A program made the position numbers and the translations under genes. From positions 50,925,068 to 50,989,067 of the forward strand of contig NC_056528.1 in NCBI RefSeq assembly GCF_019175285.1: DNA of 64,000 bases, read 5' to 3'. Positions 31,135 through 41,905 of the stretch are shown here, piece after piece. Positions within the stretch are counted from its first letter, which is position 1, and each line of letters opens with the position of its first letter. The stretch comes from Sceloporus undulatus (lineage: Eukaryota; Chordata; Lepidosauria; Squamata; Phrynosomatidae). A model generated the notes under the pieces. It was not told where the DNA came from. It saw nothing but the letters and a program-made list of their open reading frames with translations, and did no database searches.

Positions 31135-34100
31135 GTGGGTTCCTCCGGCGGAGAAGGAGGAGGGCCCCAGGCTCCTTCGCCATAGAGAACCATCGGGGAA
31201 CACTTGCCCGAAGGGAAACATTAGACTCGAGTAGTTGCCCATAGAGAGCCATTGGGGACTCTTTCCCATAGAGACTCCTTACACAAGACCTTGGGGAATA
31301 CTGGCCCCATAGAGAAAGCATGCTTTCCCATAGGGGATAATGGGAGAATCTTTTCCCATTGGGGAATGCCTGCCTCACCCACAGGGAGACCCTCGGGGAA
31401 CACTTGCCCCATAGAGAAGCANNNNNNNNNNTTTGGAATTACTGGCCCCATAGGGATCCATTGGAGAACATTTGCCCATTGGGGAATGCCTGCCCCATAG
31501 GGATCCGTTGGGGGATTGCTGCTCGTAGGGAACCATTGGGGAACGCTTGCCCCATAGAGAAGTCTTTGGAATTACTGGCCCCATAGGGATCCATTGGAGA
31601 ACATTTGCCCACAGTGAAATACTGGGGGATATTTGCCCATAGAGATCAGTTACAGAATACTTGCCCATAGGGAACCATTGCATAATAGCTGTCCATGGGG
31701 AATCCTTGGGGAATACTGGTCCATAGAGGATGGTTAGAAAATACTTGCCCATAGGGAATCATTAGAGAATGCTTGCCCATAGGGAACCATTGGGGAAGGC
31801 TTGCCCTATCTTTCCCTGTGGGCAGCTACTGCCATTTGTGTCAGTAGATCCCCCAAAGGCCCTGGGCATAAGCAACAAGGGAGGGAGGGAGGAGGACTGA
31901 GGGATCCTGGCTGATCTGCTGCAGTTTGCAAAGAGGCTTTCTGGCAGGAAATCCCCACAGAGAGACCCAGCGTTGGGCTACGACTCTGGAGACCAGGGTT
32001 CAAATCCCACCTCAGCCATGGAAACCCACCGGCTGCCTTGTTGGGCGGATCACAGCCATGGCAAATCCTCCTCTGAGCAAGTCTTGCATTGGAAGAGCTG
32101 GGGAGGCTGTCACTGTGTGACACAAACAGCGGGTTGCGGTGCTTTTGGGAGCTGTGCTTCCCCAGGAGTTGAGTCATTTTCTCCAGAGCAAACATTCAAA
32201 GGCCATCAGCTGTGCATCATATTAATGCTTTGGCAGACATAGCTGGCTCAGTCTGTAGCTTTCGGAAACATGCGTCTCTTAAAGAACCTTGTTGTAAACG
32301 TGTAGTTTGCAGGCCTTGCGGATGTGTCGATATCAGAAGACATCCCCGTGGAAGGAGAGATCACCGTCCCCGTGGGGTCTGCCTCTTCTTCTCCCGACGA
32401 AGACGGCTCCACGCTGGATGAACCAGTCAAGGAGACCATTGTAAGTACTCCATGTCATCAGGCATGAACAGAGGAGGAGGAGGCCCTGAGACACTTGTCT
32501 GTCGCCGCATGGACTTCAGTGCGGAATTAGGGCCAAAACACACTGCAGAAACAATCCAGTTTGAGACCGCTTTAACTGCCCTGGCTCAATGCTAGGGAAT
32601 CCTGGGAAATTTGGTTTTATTATGACAGAGAAGGCTAAATGTCTCACAAAACTACAGTTCCCAGAATCCCCTAGCATTGAGCCAGGGCAGTTAAAACAGT
32701 CTCAGACTGGGTTGTTTCTGCAGTGCGTTTCGAATTGAGGAAAAATAACGCCACTCAATTGAATGAAGGCAGAAACAAAGTCTCTCTGAACAAATGCTGC
32801 CATGAGAGGATTGCCATAAGTTGGAAATGACTTGAAGGCATTGCAACAGCAACAACAAAAGGCGCCCTTCTTCAGGGTAACCTAGATAATCTCTTTGACT
32901 TTATAGATGCGAGATCTGAAAGCTGTCGGGAAGAAGTTTGTCCATGTTATGTATCCAAAGAAGAGCAGCACCCTCCTGAGAGACTGTAAGTGCCATGATC
33001 CGCTTCAGAGCCTTGAAAGCTCTAGGAATAAGTATGAACACCTTTGAAAGTCCAGTGAAGTGGTCTGAAAGCCTGCGCATGGGCTGATGGCCAAGTGGGA
33101 TGCTGCAGGGATGAGTTCAGGATCTGGAGTAGGGAAAAGAGCAGAGGTGATGCTTTGGTGGGGAAGAGGACTTCTCTTCACAGAACTGTTATCTGCATGC
33201 CTTGTTCCTTTGTTTCCTCACAGGGGACTTGTGGGGCCCACTGGTCCTGTGTGTTTTACTTGCACTGTAAGTACTTGTGGGTTCTTGTTTTTGTACTCGT
33301 TCTCAATTTCTCTTGCCTTTCCCCTTTCCTTTCTCCTTCACTCTCTCCTTGCTCTACTGTTTTTGTTCATTGGGAGGGAACCACCAAATCTAAACTTTGT
33401 TAGGAGTAACTGTTTGTTCCACACAGTTGTAAGCATTCAGGTTTCTTCGATAGCAATAGCAGCAGCAGGTGGCGAAATCTTCACTTTTACCTCCTGTTCC
33501 TAATATATTTTTGAGCCCCTGTCCTGTTTAAAAACTTATATAACACATTGGATGGCATCCTGTTAGTGATACATGCATGTGTTATTCGTTTTCCATCCAG
33601 GGTGTGAAGAGCTAGTCTCTTGTCCTTGCGCTCTCCCACAAGGACATGAAGATCAAAGTGCTTTGTGTTCCCAGGGGAAGGAGAAGGTATATGCACTCCA
33701 TTTGACAGTGCGCCTTCATTTGTTTCCCATAAGGAAGCTGAGACCAGCTGCTTCTCTGGTCTGAATCATTTCTCCTTGGGAAAACAACCATAGCAGGTTT
33801 CATGGGGCGGAAGGACATGGGACTGCACTTGTGGGGCTGCACCTTGCTGTAAGATGCAGGCCACAGTCTTCAAGCAGTCTGACACACACAGGACTAGAGA
33901 AAGTATATTTAAAAAGTCACACTAATGACATAAGGTTTGTTGTTGTTTTGTGCCTTCATGTCATTTATCATGGGGTGTTCTTGGCACGTTTCATCAAAGG
34001 GGTAGAGTGTGCCTTGCCCAAGGTTACCCAGTGGGTTTCCATGGTTGAGCTGGGAATAAGCTTTAGGCTATTTTAAAAGCCATGGTTCTGTTGACCTCAA

Positions 34101-35556
34101 TGGGAGCCTACACAACAGTTGTTTTATCCGGTTTACAGGATTCTCGTACACCAGTCCAGCCCAGTTGTAGGCTGTGGCCTTAACAACCTGCTTTGGCGAT
34201 GTTGGCTCTCCAGGGCTCCTCCACTGAGTTTAGTGGCAGGAGACATTTGGGGAAATGAGAGGAGGAATCAGTGAAATATGCAAGGAAACGCCTTCTGTTT
34301 CATGCCAGTCTGTTAGCTCTTGGTTCTCCCTTTCCTAGAATGCTTCAGGGAGGGGCAGCGGACAGCACCGAAGACAGAGGGCCGCAGTTTGCAGAAGTGT
34401 TTGTTATCATCTGGTTCGGAGCGGTCGTCATTACGCTAAACTCCAAGCTGCTTGGAGGAACCATGTGAGTGTCTTAGTGCCGGGTTGGGGGCCAGTTTGC
34501 CACACTCACACCATCTGAGTGCATCAAAATACTTCTCTGTTACTCCTTCAAAATGGCGAGCAAGTGTGATGACTTCCCTGAAGGAGAGACAGAAGGAAAA
34601 GGGGGTATTTTGGGGAGGGATTCTAGGAGGGTTTTGGGAGATTGGTAAGAGGGTTTTTTGTGTTTCCTTTTGCTGCAAACTGTCTGTACTGCCAGACATC
34701 CGGCCATGGTCCTGTTGAGGACTCTTCTTACCATCTGCCTGTTTGCTGAGGCCCAGCTCACTCCAAGGGTCCTTCTCTCTCCCCTTCCAGCTCTTTCTTT
34801 CAGAGCCTCTGTGTCCTGGGCTACTGCATCCTGCCATTGACGGTGGCTCTCTTCGTCTGCAGGCTGGTGCTGATAGCGAGTGCTGGGACCGCCGGCTTCA
34901 TTGTGCGCCTCCTAGTAGTGACAGCCATGTTCGGCTGGTCAACGCTGGGTGAGTTGGAGGCAGAGGGATGCCGCTTTGTTTCTGTTAGAGTGACCTAAAA
35001 TACTGACTTTTTCTATGATTTTAGCTGTACAGTGGTACCCCGGGATACGAATTGATCGTGTTACGAAATTTCCGGGGTACGAAAAAGTTAGCTTGGAAAA
35101 AACTGTTCCGGGTAACGAAAGATTTTTCGGGTTACGAATTTTTTTTTCGGTGTGTTTCGACGCTTTTTGGCACGAAATTTAAAAGCTGCGGCTTTCCAGC
35201 GCTAGCGGAAAGCCTTTTTTCGGGTTGCAAAATCTTTCGGGTTACGAACGGCGCCGCGGAACGAATTAAATTCGTAACCCGGGGTACCACTGTATTCTTT
35301 TTAAAATCGTAAGCTGCCTTGAGTCCCAATTTTTGGAGAAAGGCAGAGTACTTCTTCTATTACTGCTAATAATGATGATGATAGAGCCGTAGTTGCTGTT
35401 GTTGTTTTCACAGCGTTTCTTTTCTCTTCTTTCCTTCCAGCATCCACAGCCTTCCTGGCGGACAGCCAGCCCCCCAACCGCAAGGCCCTGGTGGTCTACC
35501 CCATTTTCCTTTTCTATTTTGTTATCAGCTGGATGATCCTCACCTTCACTCCATAG
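31060..35556 (+). CDS. YIPF6: YIPF6, YIP1-family Golgi membrane protein
   Basis: Five-pass membrane protein of the YIP1/YIPF family acting in Golgi and early secretory traffic. Seven exons: 31060-31134, 32306-32440, 32907-32985, 33224-33266, 34339-34464, 34791-34948, 35441-35556. All have GT/AG borders and consistent phases, giving 243 aa (human 236). The cytosolic N-terminus FAGLADVSISEDIPVEGEIT matches human FAGLSDISISQDIPVEGEIT. RDLKAVGKKFVHVMYPKKSS and DLWGPL follow, the latter opening TM1. PQFAEVFVIIWFGAVVITLN (TM2), SFFQSLCVLGYCILPLTVAL (TM3), RLLVVTAMFGWSTLASTAF (TM4) and YPIFLFYFVISWMILTFTP (TM5, C-terminus) are near-identical to human. The first ~25 residues are Ala-rich and unconserved. 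Start chosen at the ATG just after the CpG promoter. The gene looks intact. Confidence 0.97.
31180..31810. repeat. Degenerate ~30-bp minisatellite in YIPF6 intron 1, with assembly gap
   Basis: Around twenty imperfect units of the type 'cccatagggaaccattgggg' plus 'aatacttg', starting about 50 bp after exon 1. Unknown bases fill 31422-31431 (10 N), so the array is incompletely assembled and may be longer. Confidence 0.9.
31955..32112 (+). mobile_element. tRNA-derived SINE in YIPF6 intron 1, truncated
   Basis: The head has 'ggagaccagggttcaaatcc' (near-intact B box) and the body 'cagccatggaaacccaccgg'. The BovB-like tail is absent. Confidence 0.7.
32306..32440 (+). CDS. YIPF6: YIPF6 exon 2
   Basis: 45 codons. 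The acceptor is 'gtgtag' just before TTT-GCA-GGC, giving Phe-Ala-Gly as in human. A second AG 7 bp downstream ('tttgcag') would shift the frame, so the upstream AG is preferred. Donor 'gtaagt'. Confidence 0.9.
32536..32727. mobile_element. hAT-like palindromic MITE in YIPF6 intron 2
   Basis: Cleanest copy of the family: 'cactgcagaaacaatccagt' at the left, 'actgggttgtttctgcagtg' at the right, with 'actgccctggctcaatgcta' and its complement 'agcattgagccagggcagtt' as inner arms. Confidence 0.8.
32780..32870 (+). mobile_element. SINE BovB-like tail in YIPF6 intron 2
   Basis: 'ttgccataagttggaaatga' and 'cttgaaggcattgcaacagc' followed by an ACA-rich end. This is the 3' part of the SINE family without its tRNA head. 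Confidence 0.7.
32907..32985 (+). CDS. YIPF6: YIPF6 exon 3
   Basis: Acceptor 'tttatag', donor 'gtaagt'. Encodes MRDLKAVGKKFVHVMYPKKS and STLLRD, 79 nt, phase 0 in and 1 out. Confidence 0.95.
33224..33266 (+). CDS. YIPF6: YIPF6 exon 4 (start of TM1)
   Basis: 43-nt exon, acceptor 'cctcacag', donor 'gtaagt'. Encodes WDLWGPLVLCVLLA, matching human WDLWGPLILCVTLA. Confidence 0.94.
33937..34065 (-). mobile_element. tRNA-derived SINE, antisense, in YIPF6 intron 4
   Basis: Antisense ACA tail ('tttgttgttgttttgtgcct'), BovB-like 'catgtcatttatcatgg', and body 'cagtgggtttccatggttga'. The head is lost. Confidence 0.65.
34339..34464 (+). CDS. YIPF6: YIPF6 exon 5 (end of TM1, TM2)
   Basis: Acceptor 'tttcctag', donor 'gtgagt'. 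Encodes MLQGGAADSTEDRGPQFAEV and FVIIWFGAVVITLNSKLLGG. Confidence 0.95.
34791..34948 (+). CDS. YIPF6: YIPF6 exon 6 (TM3, TM4)
   Basis: Acceptor 'ccccttccag', donor 'gtgagt'. Encodes SFFQSLCVLGYCILPLTVAL, then FVCRLVLIASAGTAGFIVRL and LVVTAMFGWSTL. Confidence 0.95.
35030..35292. mobile_element. CpG-rich MITE with TA duplication in YIPF6 intron 6
   Basis: 263 bp from 'CAGTGGTACCCCGGGATACG' to 'GTAACCCGGGGTACCACTG', flanked by TA at 35028-35029 and 35293-35294. Inner repeats of 'cgggttacgaa' recur. Many CpGs remain intact, which suggests recent insertion. TA duplication fits Tc1/mariner-pogo-type mobilisation. Confidence 0.8.
35300..35395 (+). mobile_element. Retroposon 3' tail in YIPF6 intron 6
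   Basis: 'tcgtaagctgccttgagtcc' followed by 'gagaaaggcagagtactt' and an AAT/GAT repeat. It directly follows the MITE, which may have inserted near its end. Confidence 0.55.
35441..35556 (+). CDS. YIPF6: YIPF6 exon 7 (TM5 and stop)
   Basis: Acceptor 'tttccttccag'; TAG stop at 35554-35556. Encodes STAFLADSQPPNRKALVVYP and IFLFYFVISWMILTFTP. Human has one extra Gln at the end. Confidence 0.96.
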
Positions 35557-37760
35557 CAAATGCCGGAGCAGCAAAGACTACAAAAACTGAAGGTGGCTTT
35601 TCCTTTGGAGGGTGGGTTCATTATCCTTTGTTTTGTAGTAGAAGTCGCTCTCAATAGTTGCCCCGTCCTCTAATTTATCTGCCTGCCTTCTGTTGTTTGT
35701 GTTGTGGAAGGCCGGGTGGCCCATAGGCCAAACCAAAGGAATGCGCCAAAGAGCCGCTTAGGTGTTTTGGGTTCTAAAACCACAACCGACGGTCTGCCTG
35801 CTGGGTTCAGTTCTTCCCCTGCTCCGATTGTGAATGAGCGGCTAAGCAGGATATCTGAAGAATGCTTATGATGGAGGAACAGCAACACAAAAAGCCACAT
35901 ACCTGGGCCATGACAACTGCTGATAAAGGAATGTGTTGGGATACTGACATTTAACCAGCTTACTTAGAACTCCTTTCTACTTTGGCACTCAGCGTTCAGT
36001 AGAATTTTGCCTTATGCATCCTTGAACCTTGGTTGACTTTTGATTTGGAGAGGCTTTCAAAATCCTTTCAGCCTACAAAGAGAAGGAAGTTGGTTCAGGG
36101 GGCTTGTCTTTTGTTCTTCCTTGTTCTTTCATCCGTTTTTAGTTTTTCATCCAAATAAGAACTGCATGTAGTCTCTTCGCACCAAGCCAAAGCACATCAG
36201 AGGGCTTTGCTCCAGAAAACATGAATGCAACACAAGGCGACTGACTCTTTCAGTATGTTCTGTGCATTGCAAGCGTATGGGGAACTGTGCAGGCCTGGGC
36301 AGTGTGTTTTTCTACAAGCATTAAGGAGAACCTTGTTTTATGGGATTTCCTGGATAGAGAAGGAACTGTTTGTTGACAGCTTCTTTATTGACAGAGGAGG
36401 TTCCTCTAAAACAGTTCTTCTGCCTGCCCTGGATGAGAAATAGGTGTGAGAGAGTGAGTCCTATCATATGCTTGTTCTCTGGCCTGGCCTTTCCTCAGTC
36501 ATCCAAGGGAAGGGTCATTTAACCAGTCATTTGGCGATCTGCTTGTCTTTGGCCCACTTCCGCCTGCTTTTCATGGGGAGGTCATCCAAGGCATGACAGA
36601 TTGTAATTCAAATGCCTGTGTGGCTTCTGAGCAGAAAGTGTGAGTTGCTCTATTTAACATTTGCTTTGTGCTTCGGGTATCTTTTTCTCTCACTGGTGAA
36701 GTGCTGGCATACAAAGGCTTTTTGGCTAAGGAAGCTATCATTGTGCATAACTCTCTTCCCAGTATGGCTCTTAACATCTCTTTTGTTTGCTGGTTTTGAG
36801 GTTTGGGGCCAGAAAATTAGCAGGTAATGTCAGTGCTTTCTCTTGCTACCTAATAGTCCAATACAAGACATGATTAGATTGTGTTCAGTCAGCCTGAATG
36901 TATTCAAGACCGATCTACCATGAGATGCTTAAAATTAGCGTTGTCCAGTTCTGGTGTTCCAGACGGAGCTGTTTCCAAATCCATGGATCACTTGTGTATC
37001 AAAAGTTTGGGTTTACATGGTTGACTATTTCTGAAGTTCCCAGTTTGAGACCATTAGAGCATGTAGATCATAGTTGAAGAGAAACTGTGAGTACATATAT
37101 TTATTTTGCTTTTGCTTTTTTAAAAATTGGGCTTCTGCCTTTCCAGTTTTGTGGGTAGGAATACGTGGCCAATGTTTATAAACTGTGAGATCCATTGCAG
37201 GAAAAAGCAAGTGGGACTTGGTCCTGAGTGGTATAAAATCTGTCTGCAATGCTGCCATGGTTCGAAACTTGGGAAGAATGGAGGCACCAGGAGGGGAGGA
37301 ATGTGGGCCCTTCGAAGGAGAGTGGGTTCCAACCCTTCCTTCCCATAAGTGCTTCCATGTTTAGAGACCTGGGAGCATCTTAAGACCTGCAAGCACAATA
37401 TGTCATTTAGGTTTGGTGACAAGGTGATGGTTGATGTTCCACCAGGAAGAGCAGGGATGCTCAAAGTAGTGGAAATACGGGCAGATTTCTTTTCTTTTCT
37501 CCTTAATAAACTTGGGAAAGAGGTTCTTGTCCTGAAAGCAACACTAAATCTACAGGGTTTACTGTCAGTTTTGTCAAATGATTATCCTGTCAGCTGCTTC
37601 AGATGTGGGGGGGAAGCCTTTCCGACTCTTTATTTTTCAGTGTTGGTCTTGTACATAGCGCCGCTGTTACTTTGCGTGTGTATATGTGTTTGCGTTGGGG
37701 AATGAAACATGTAAATTATTTGTAAATTTTTGTAAATTAAAAGGCTGGAGGAGGCGTGTG
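35557..37760 (+). other. YIPF6: Probable YIPF6 3' UTR with polyadenylation signal
   Basis: About 2.2 kb of largely repeat-free sequence. An ATTAAA at 37736-37741 is followed within 30 bp by GT-rich sequence ('gcgtgtgacgtaagtctgta'), a plausible cleavage site. An AATAAA near 37504 is an alternative. Confidence 0.5.
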
Positions 37761-37902
37761 ACGTAAGTCTGTATCCTGTGTCATATTCAGCCAATCTTTC
37801 CTGTAGCTCTTACTTTCCAAATTTTGGATATTCAAAGATTTGACACTTGTGTACATTCTTTGCAGACGGATCCTTTCTGTTATCGTATGCGTAGTACGTA
37901 TA

Positions 37903-37922
37903 CCCCCCCCCCCCCCCCCCCC
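37903..37922. repeat. Poly(C) tract
   Basis: Twenty consecutive C. Forms a G-run on the other strand and is prone to sequencing length error. Confidence 0.9.
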
Positions 37923-39311
37923 ACACACCATTCATAGGGTCATCCACCCTTCCATGTCCTTAGGCAACATCTTTCCTCCTGCCTTTGTCCCACAAGGACC
38001 AGAGTTTAAAATCTGAACTTGTCTCTTCATCCCTAGACCCACAAGGTGGGCATTTCTATGGCTAGCCCTGCAGGTTGACCATAAAGGTTCTTCTTGGGCA
38101 CCACTTCAATCCATGGATCTGAGGAAGCCTACCAAGTCTTACAAAACAGTCTCAGAGGTGCTACAAGATCCCATTGCATACTTGTTTAGCACATTGGTTT
38201 GCAGGAAGTCTCTTTCCTGTGCTAGAGAGAGAGAGGAATATTGAGCATGGGGTTGGTAGGTAACTGGCCTTGCAGGGTGTGCCAAAGGGTGTGCGCATCC
38301 TTACAGCAGGAGCTTGGGGGACTTTCTGGAAAATACATACATTTTTGAAGAGGGTGCCTTTGCCTTTTAGAAGGAAAGAAACCCAGGCATTACAGAAGAT
38401 CCTCCTGGATGCACCGGAGAGAGCAGAGATGGGCAAGTGCTTGCGTCATTTTCGGCTTCACAGAATGCTAAAAGGGAAAACCAGGTGCTCTGTGACCTCC
38501 CTTGCAGAAAGAATTCTTGGCTGAGGTTTAGTGGAACAGTTACATTCTCTGGGCAAACCTTTAAGAAGTGGGTAGTGAAAGGCCTTGGGCCCAACCCCAG
38601 GCCCTGCACCAGGGAAAGCTGGAGGCTGGTGAGTTTTGTGTTCATTGCATCAACAGGTTGGGAACATGTCCCCCAGGAAGACAGGATAACAGCCTTGGAT
38701 TCCAGATTCGTAAGAATCCCAGGCATTGAGCGCAGCCCACCGGTTCTCAGAATGTGGCTGTCCCTTTGCAAAATGAGTTCCAATGGGAACTGGTGGGTTT
38801 GATATGCCTGCTATAATTTGTGGTCCTTGCCTTAGGGTTGTGTTGCTCCCATGCGGATACAGAATTATCACAAGCGTGGGTTTTCTGTCATTCCTTTTGG
38901 GCAGCAGAGGCATTTTTCAGTTGCATTCCTCTTGGTTCCTTCTGAGAATATCTCACAAACCACAGTCGTCCAGGAACCAATCTGGTCTGCTATCAAGCCA
39001 GCTCCCAGACTCTGGCAAAGCAAAGCACACTTGTTTATCTGGACTCAACTTTGGGACAGGCCTAGCTTTTATGTCATGATCTCTTTCTTTCTCTTATATC
39101 CCTTTCAAGTAAATATCATCAGGTGAGTGTAAGAATTCCCCATATCCTTTATTACGGGTGACTTGGATCATAAAGCTCCCAGTGCTGCCACAAAAGTACT
39201 GCAGCCAGCCTTGCAGGACGAGTAGCTCATTGGGTGAAAGGAAGGGCTTTGTGGATTTTCACACACTTTTTCAGATGCATCGATGGAGTTAATATAAGAC
39301 CACAAGTTATA
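37923..39311. other. Gene-free stretch
   Basis: No gene supported. 'tcagaggtgctacaagatcc' near 38150 belongs to the dispersed repeat also seen at 13385 and 56462. Open frames at 38367-38802 overlap on opposite strands without homology. Confidence 0.45.
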
Positions 39312-40060
39312 CAGTTGGCCCTCCAATTTGCAGCCTTCACTTTTGTGGATTTGATTTTTTTTTGTGGGTTGGATTAATATATTCTCTCTAGGAATCTTTA
39401 GGTCTTCCAGCGCAGTTCTGCCCAAAGTTGACCATAGAGTTGGGTTGGAGTACTTAGGCGGGATACACACCGCCATAAAGTACGCGCTCCGCGCGTACTA
39501 GGGTTAGGAAGGGCCGTATTAGGGTTAGGAAGGTTCTTACCTTCCTGACGGCCCTTCCTCCCAGTACGCGCGGAGCGCGTACTTTTTTGTGGTGCCCATC
39601 CACATGGGCGCCGCCATGTTGACGTACTGGACGCTATGCGTCCAGACGTGTCGCGACGGAAGTGACGTCGCGAGGGCGCACTCCACCCCTCGCGGCGCCA
39701 CTTCTGCGTTCAAAAAAGGAGCGGCATTTCGCTGCTCCTTTTTTGCTGCGCAGGGAAGCCTCGCGGTCTGGCAGCTGGGGCTTCCCTGCGCAGCGAATGG
39801 CGGCGGCGAGAAAACGGCCCCTTGAGGGCCGTTTGTAACCCGCCTTAGAAATTCTAAAAGGAAGCACTTCTCTAGGGATTTGTAGGTCCTCCAGCGTGAT
39901 TCTGGCAGATGCTGAGCTCAGAGTTGCACTGGAAGAGCTAGAGATTCGTAGAGAGATGTTTTCTCAGGTACAAAGAATAGTGTTTTGTTTTTAATTTGGG
40001 GTTTTCCACTTTCATGGGGGCCCTTCACCCCTGACCCCAGCAAATATGGAAGGACCACTG
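39312..40060. mobile_element. Tigger/pogo-like MITE hosting a nested element
   Basis: Begins CAGTTGGCCCTCC and ends GGACCACTG, with TA on both sides (39310-39311 and 40061-40062). Outside the nested insert (39457-39844) it aligns with the 334-bp copy at 7126-7459, sharing 'attctctctaggaatct' and 'gtaggtcctccagcgtg'. Confidence 0.75.
39457..39844. mobile_element. Harbinger-like hairpin-rich MITE (nested)
   Basis: 388 bp flanked by TTA on both sides (39454-39456 and 39845-39847). The ends GGCGGGATACACACC and GGTTTGTAACCCGCC are imperfect inverted repeats (right end read inverted: GGCGGGTTACAAACG). A 3-bp TTA/TWA duplication is typical of PIF/Harbinger. The interior is CpG-dense and made of several internal palindromes. 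No ORF for a transposase. Confidence 0.7.
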
Positions 40061-40904
40061 TATTTGAAGCTGTATTAGTTACAGTGTTGAAGGACCGCAA
40101 ATCTGATGCATTGCCTGTTGCTGCCGCTTGGAGGCAGAGTGCTTTCCATTCAGTACCTTTCCTGGCTGCTTTAATGCAGCTGCTGTACCTAAATTCCTCT
40201 TGTCCTCTATAGGATCCAGCCAGTTTTGGGGGACATGGCTGCCTCTCTTGGAGACCAGCAAGAGGAAGCCAGCCGCAGTCATTCTTATGCTGTTCCTAAA
40301 CCTCATGACTTATTTTTATCTTGTTATTTGTGTGTGCTTTAAGGTTGCACTCAGACCCACCAGCGCCACTTCCAGCCAAGGGTCCAGCCAAGGCCTCTGT
40401 GTCCCTCTGGTCACTCCCTCGGCCTGGTCTTCCCTTCTCTCCAGCCACCTGCCCTCCTTGTGGGGGGCAGAGAAGGACGGCAGAGCTTGTAAACAAATAG
40501 GGTGTGTGTGCTTCCGTTGACCTCCTTCCTTGCAAAGAGAGGCGCCTGATGGCCTGCGTTTCCTCCTCCTCCTCGCATGTGCTGTGCTCCACGTGGCACA
40601 TTTTTTATAGTGCGCTTCTGGCTCCGCTCAGTTATTTCTGTCCCACCCGTTGCATTCCTTCCCTCCCTCCCTCCCATTCACAGTGGGAATTGCAACTGGG
40701 AGAGTAGCCAGGCATTTCATAAAGCAATACTCGCACGCCCAAACGGTCACCCGGCCCTCCTGGCTTTTGCAAAGGGACCCAGGCAATTTAATTCATCTGT
40801 GGACCGCGTGATTCCCACAGTGTTTCAGTGCCTTTTGCAAATTACTATGGCCTTCTAACTGTCCCATTTTGGCAAGATTGCTGATTGCTATTGTTCCGCT
40901 GTTG

Positions 40905-41115
40905 TCCTGCTTTTCCGACTGCTTTTAAAATGCCCCAGTTTCTCTCTTCGCTTTCCACCTTCGTCCTCAACTTCAGTTCATACTCACTGAGTTCAGAGGG
41001 CAAAAGCAGGTTGCTGTTCGACAGTTGTGCCATTGTTAAAGATGTCCTAATTTCTCAGCCCACTTTCCCCTTTTGTCCTCAGCTTACTTCAGCTTACTTG
41101 CAAACTGAACCCAAA
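40905..41115 (+). repeat. Unclassified dispersed repeat (CTCAGCTTAC family)
   Basis: 'cccagtttctctcttcgctt', 'tcgtcctcaacttcagttc', and a second partial start 'ccttttgtcctcagcttact'. Two copies appear overlapped, one disrupting the other. Confidence 0.55.
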
Positions 41116-41754
41116 GCACAAAAGTAATTGTAATGAAATAAATGAACGCAGCAAGAACTGCACCCAGAGCTGAGTGCAAGAGTGAGAAGTGGCTCTTTCC
41201 AGGTTTTGGAGACCAGCGAAATGCCTTCCTCCTTGTTGCAGGACCTGACCTGGGGCCAGGTAGTTGTTTCTGTTTATTTTCAACCAGCTTTGGCAAGTGG
41301 AAGATGATGGCCTGGCATATTTGCAGACGTCCATCCCTGGGGCAAGGGCCCAATTCCAGCAAGACCTCCTCCTCTTCTTCTTTGGACAGCTGCCCATTGC
41401 CATAAAGAAACGCCAGGCTTGGCCACAGCGATTGATGGGGTTACGTCACCCTCTTTAAGTGATATCCCATAAGGGAGTTTTGTAGTGTGAGTAGCAAAGC
41501 AGGAAAGAAATGAACGGACCGTGGCATGATCCAAACGCCTGCAAAGGAATCCCAATTCCTGCCAAGGAAACACTGCTGCGGAACAGAAAGCTATTTCATG
41601 AACAGCATGGTCAGAGCTCAGTTTAGAGATCAAGGGGGTTCTGCGTTCCCTGCTATTAGCAGGTCTTTTCTCAGAATTGTGTATCTCAACAATCAGACTT
41701 GCAAATCAAACCAGTCACAAAGCAGAGCACGCCAAACGCTCCGAACGCTTGCGA

Positions 41755-41905
41755 CCTGTATGTTGTGCATTTTGGTTTGTCCAATAAAGGTATTGTTGTT
41801 TGGTGGGGTTTTGGTTGAATTGTTTCGTTTGTATGCCGCCGTTCTCCCATTAAGGACTCAAGGCGGCTCCCACAGACACAAACCTTTAAAAATCTCAGTC
41901 AGGTT
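41755..41905. mobile_element. Retroposon 3' tails, back to back
   Basis: 'gtccaataaaggtattgttg' ends a + strand tail, like that at 30150-30175. 'gtatgccgccgttctcccat' with 'actcaaggcggctcccacag' begins an antisense one. Confidence 0.45.

Noticed and set aside
31221-31752. Open frames through the minisatellite
   Set aside because: Repeat translation crossing an assembly gap; no coding support.
39495-39535. Telomere-like 'tagggttagg' motifs
   Set aside because: Only two dispersed occurrences inside a Harbinger-like MITE; not a tandem TTAGGG array.
39589-39825. Ala/Arg-rich open frames in the CpG-dense MITE
   Set aside because: They lie within a non-autonomous transposon and have no homology.
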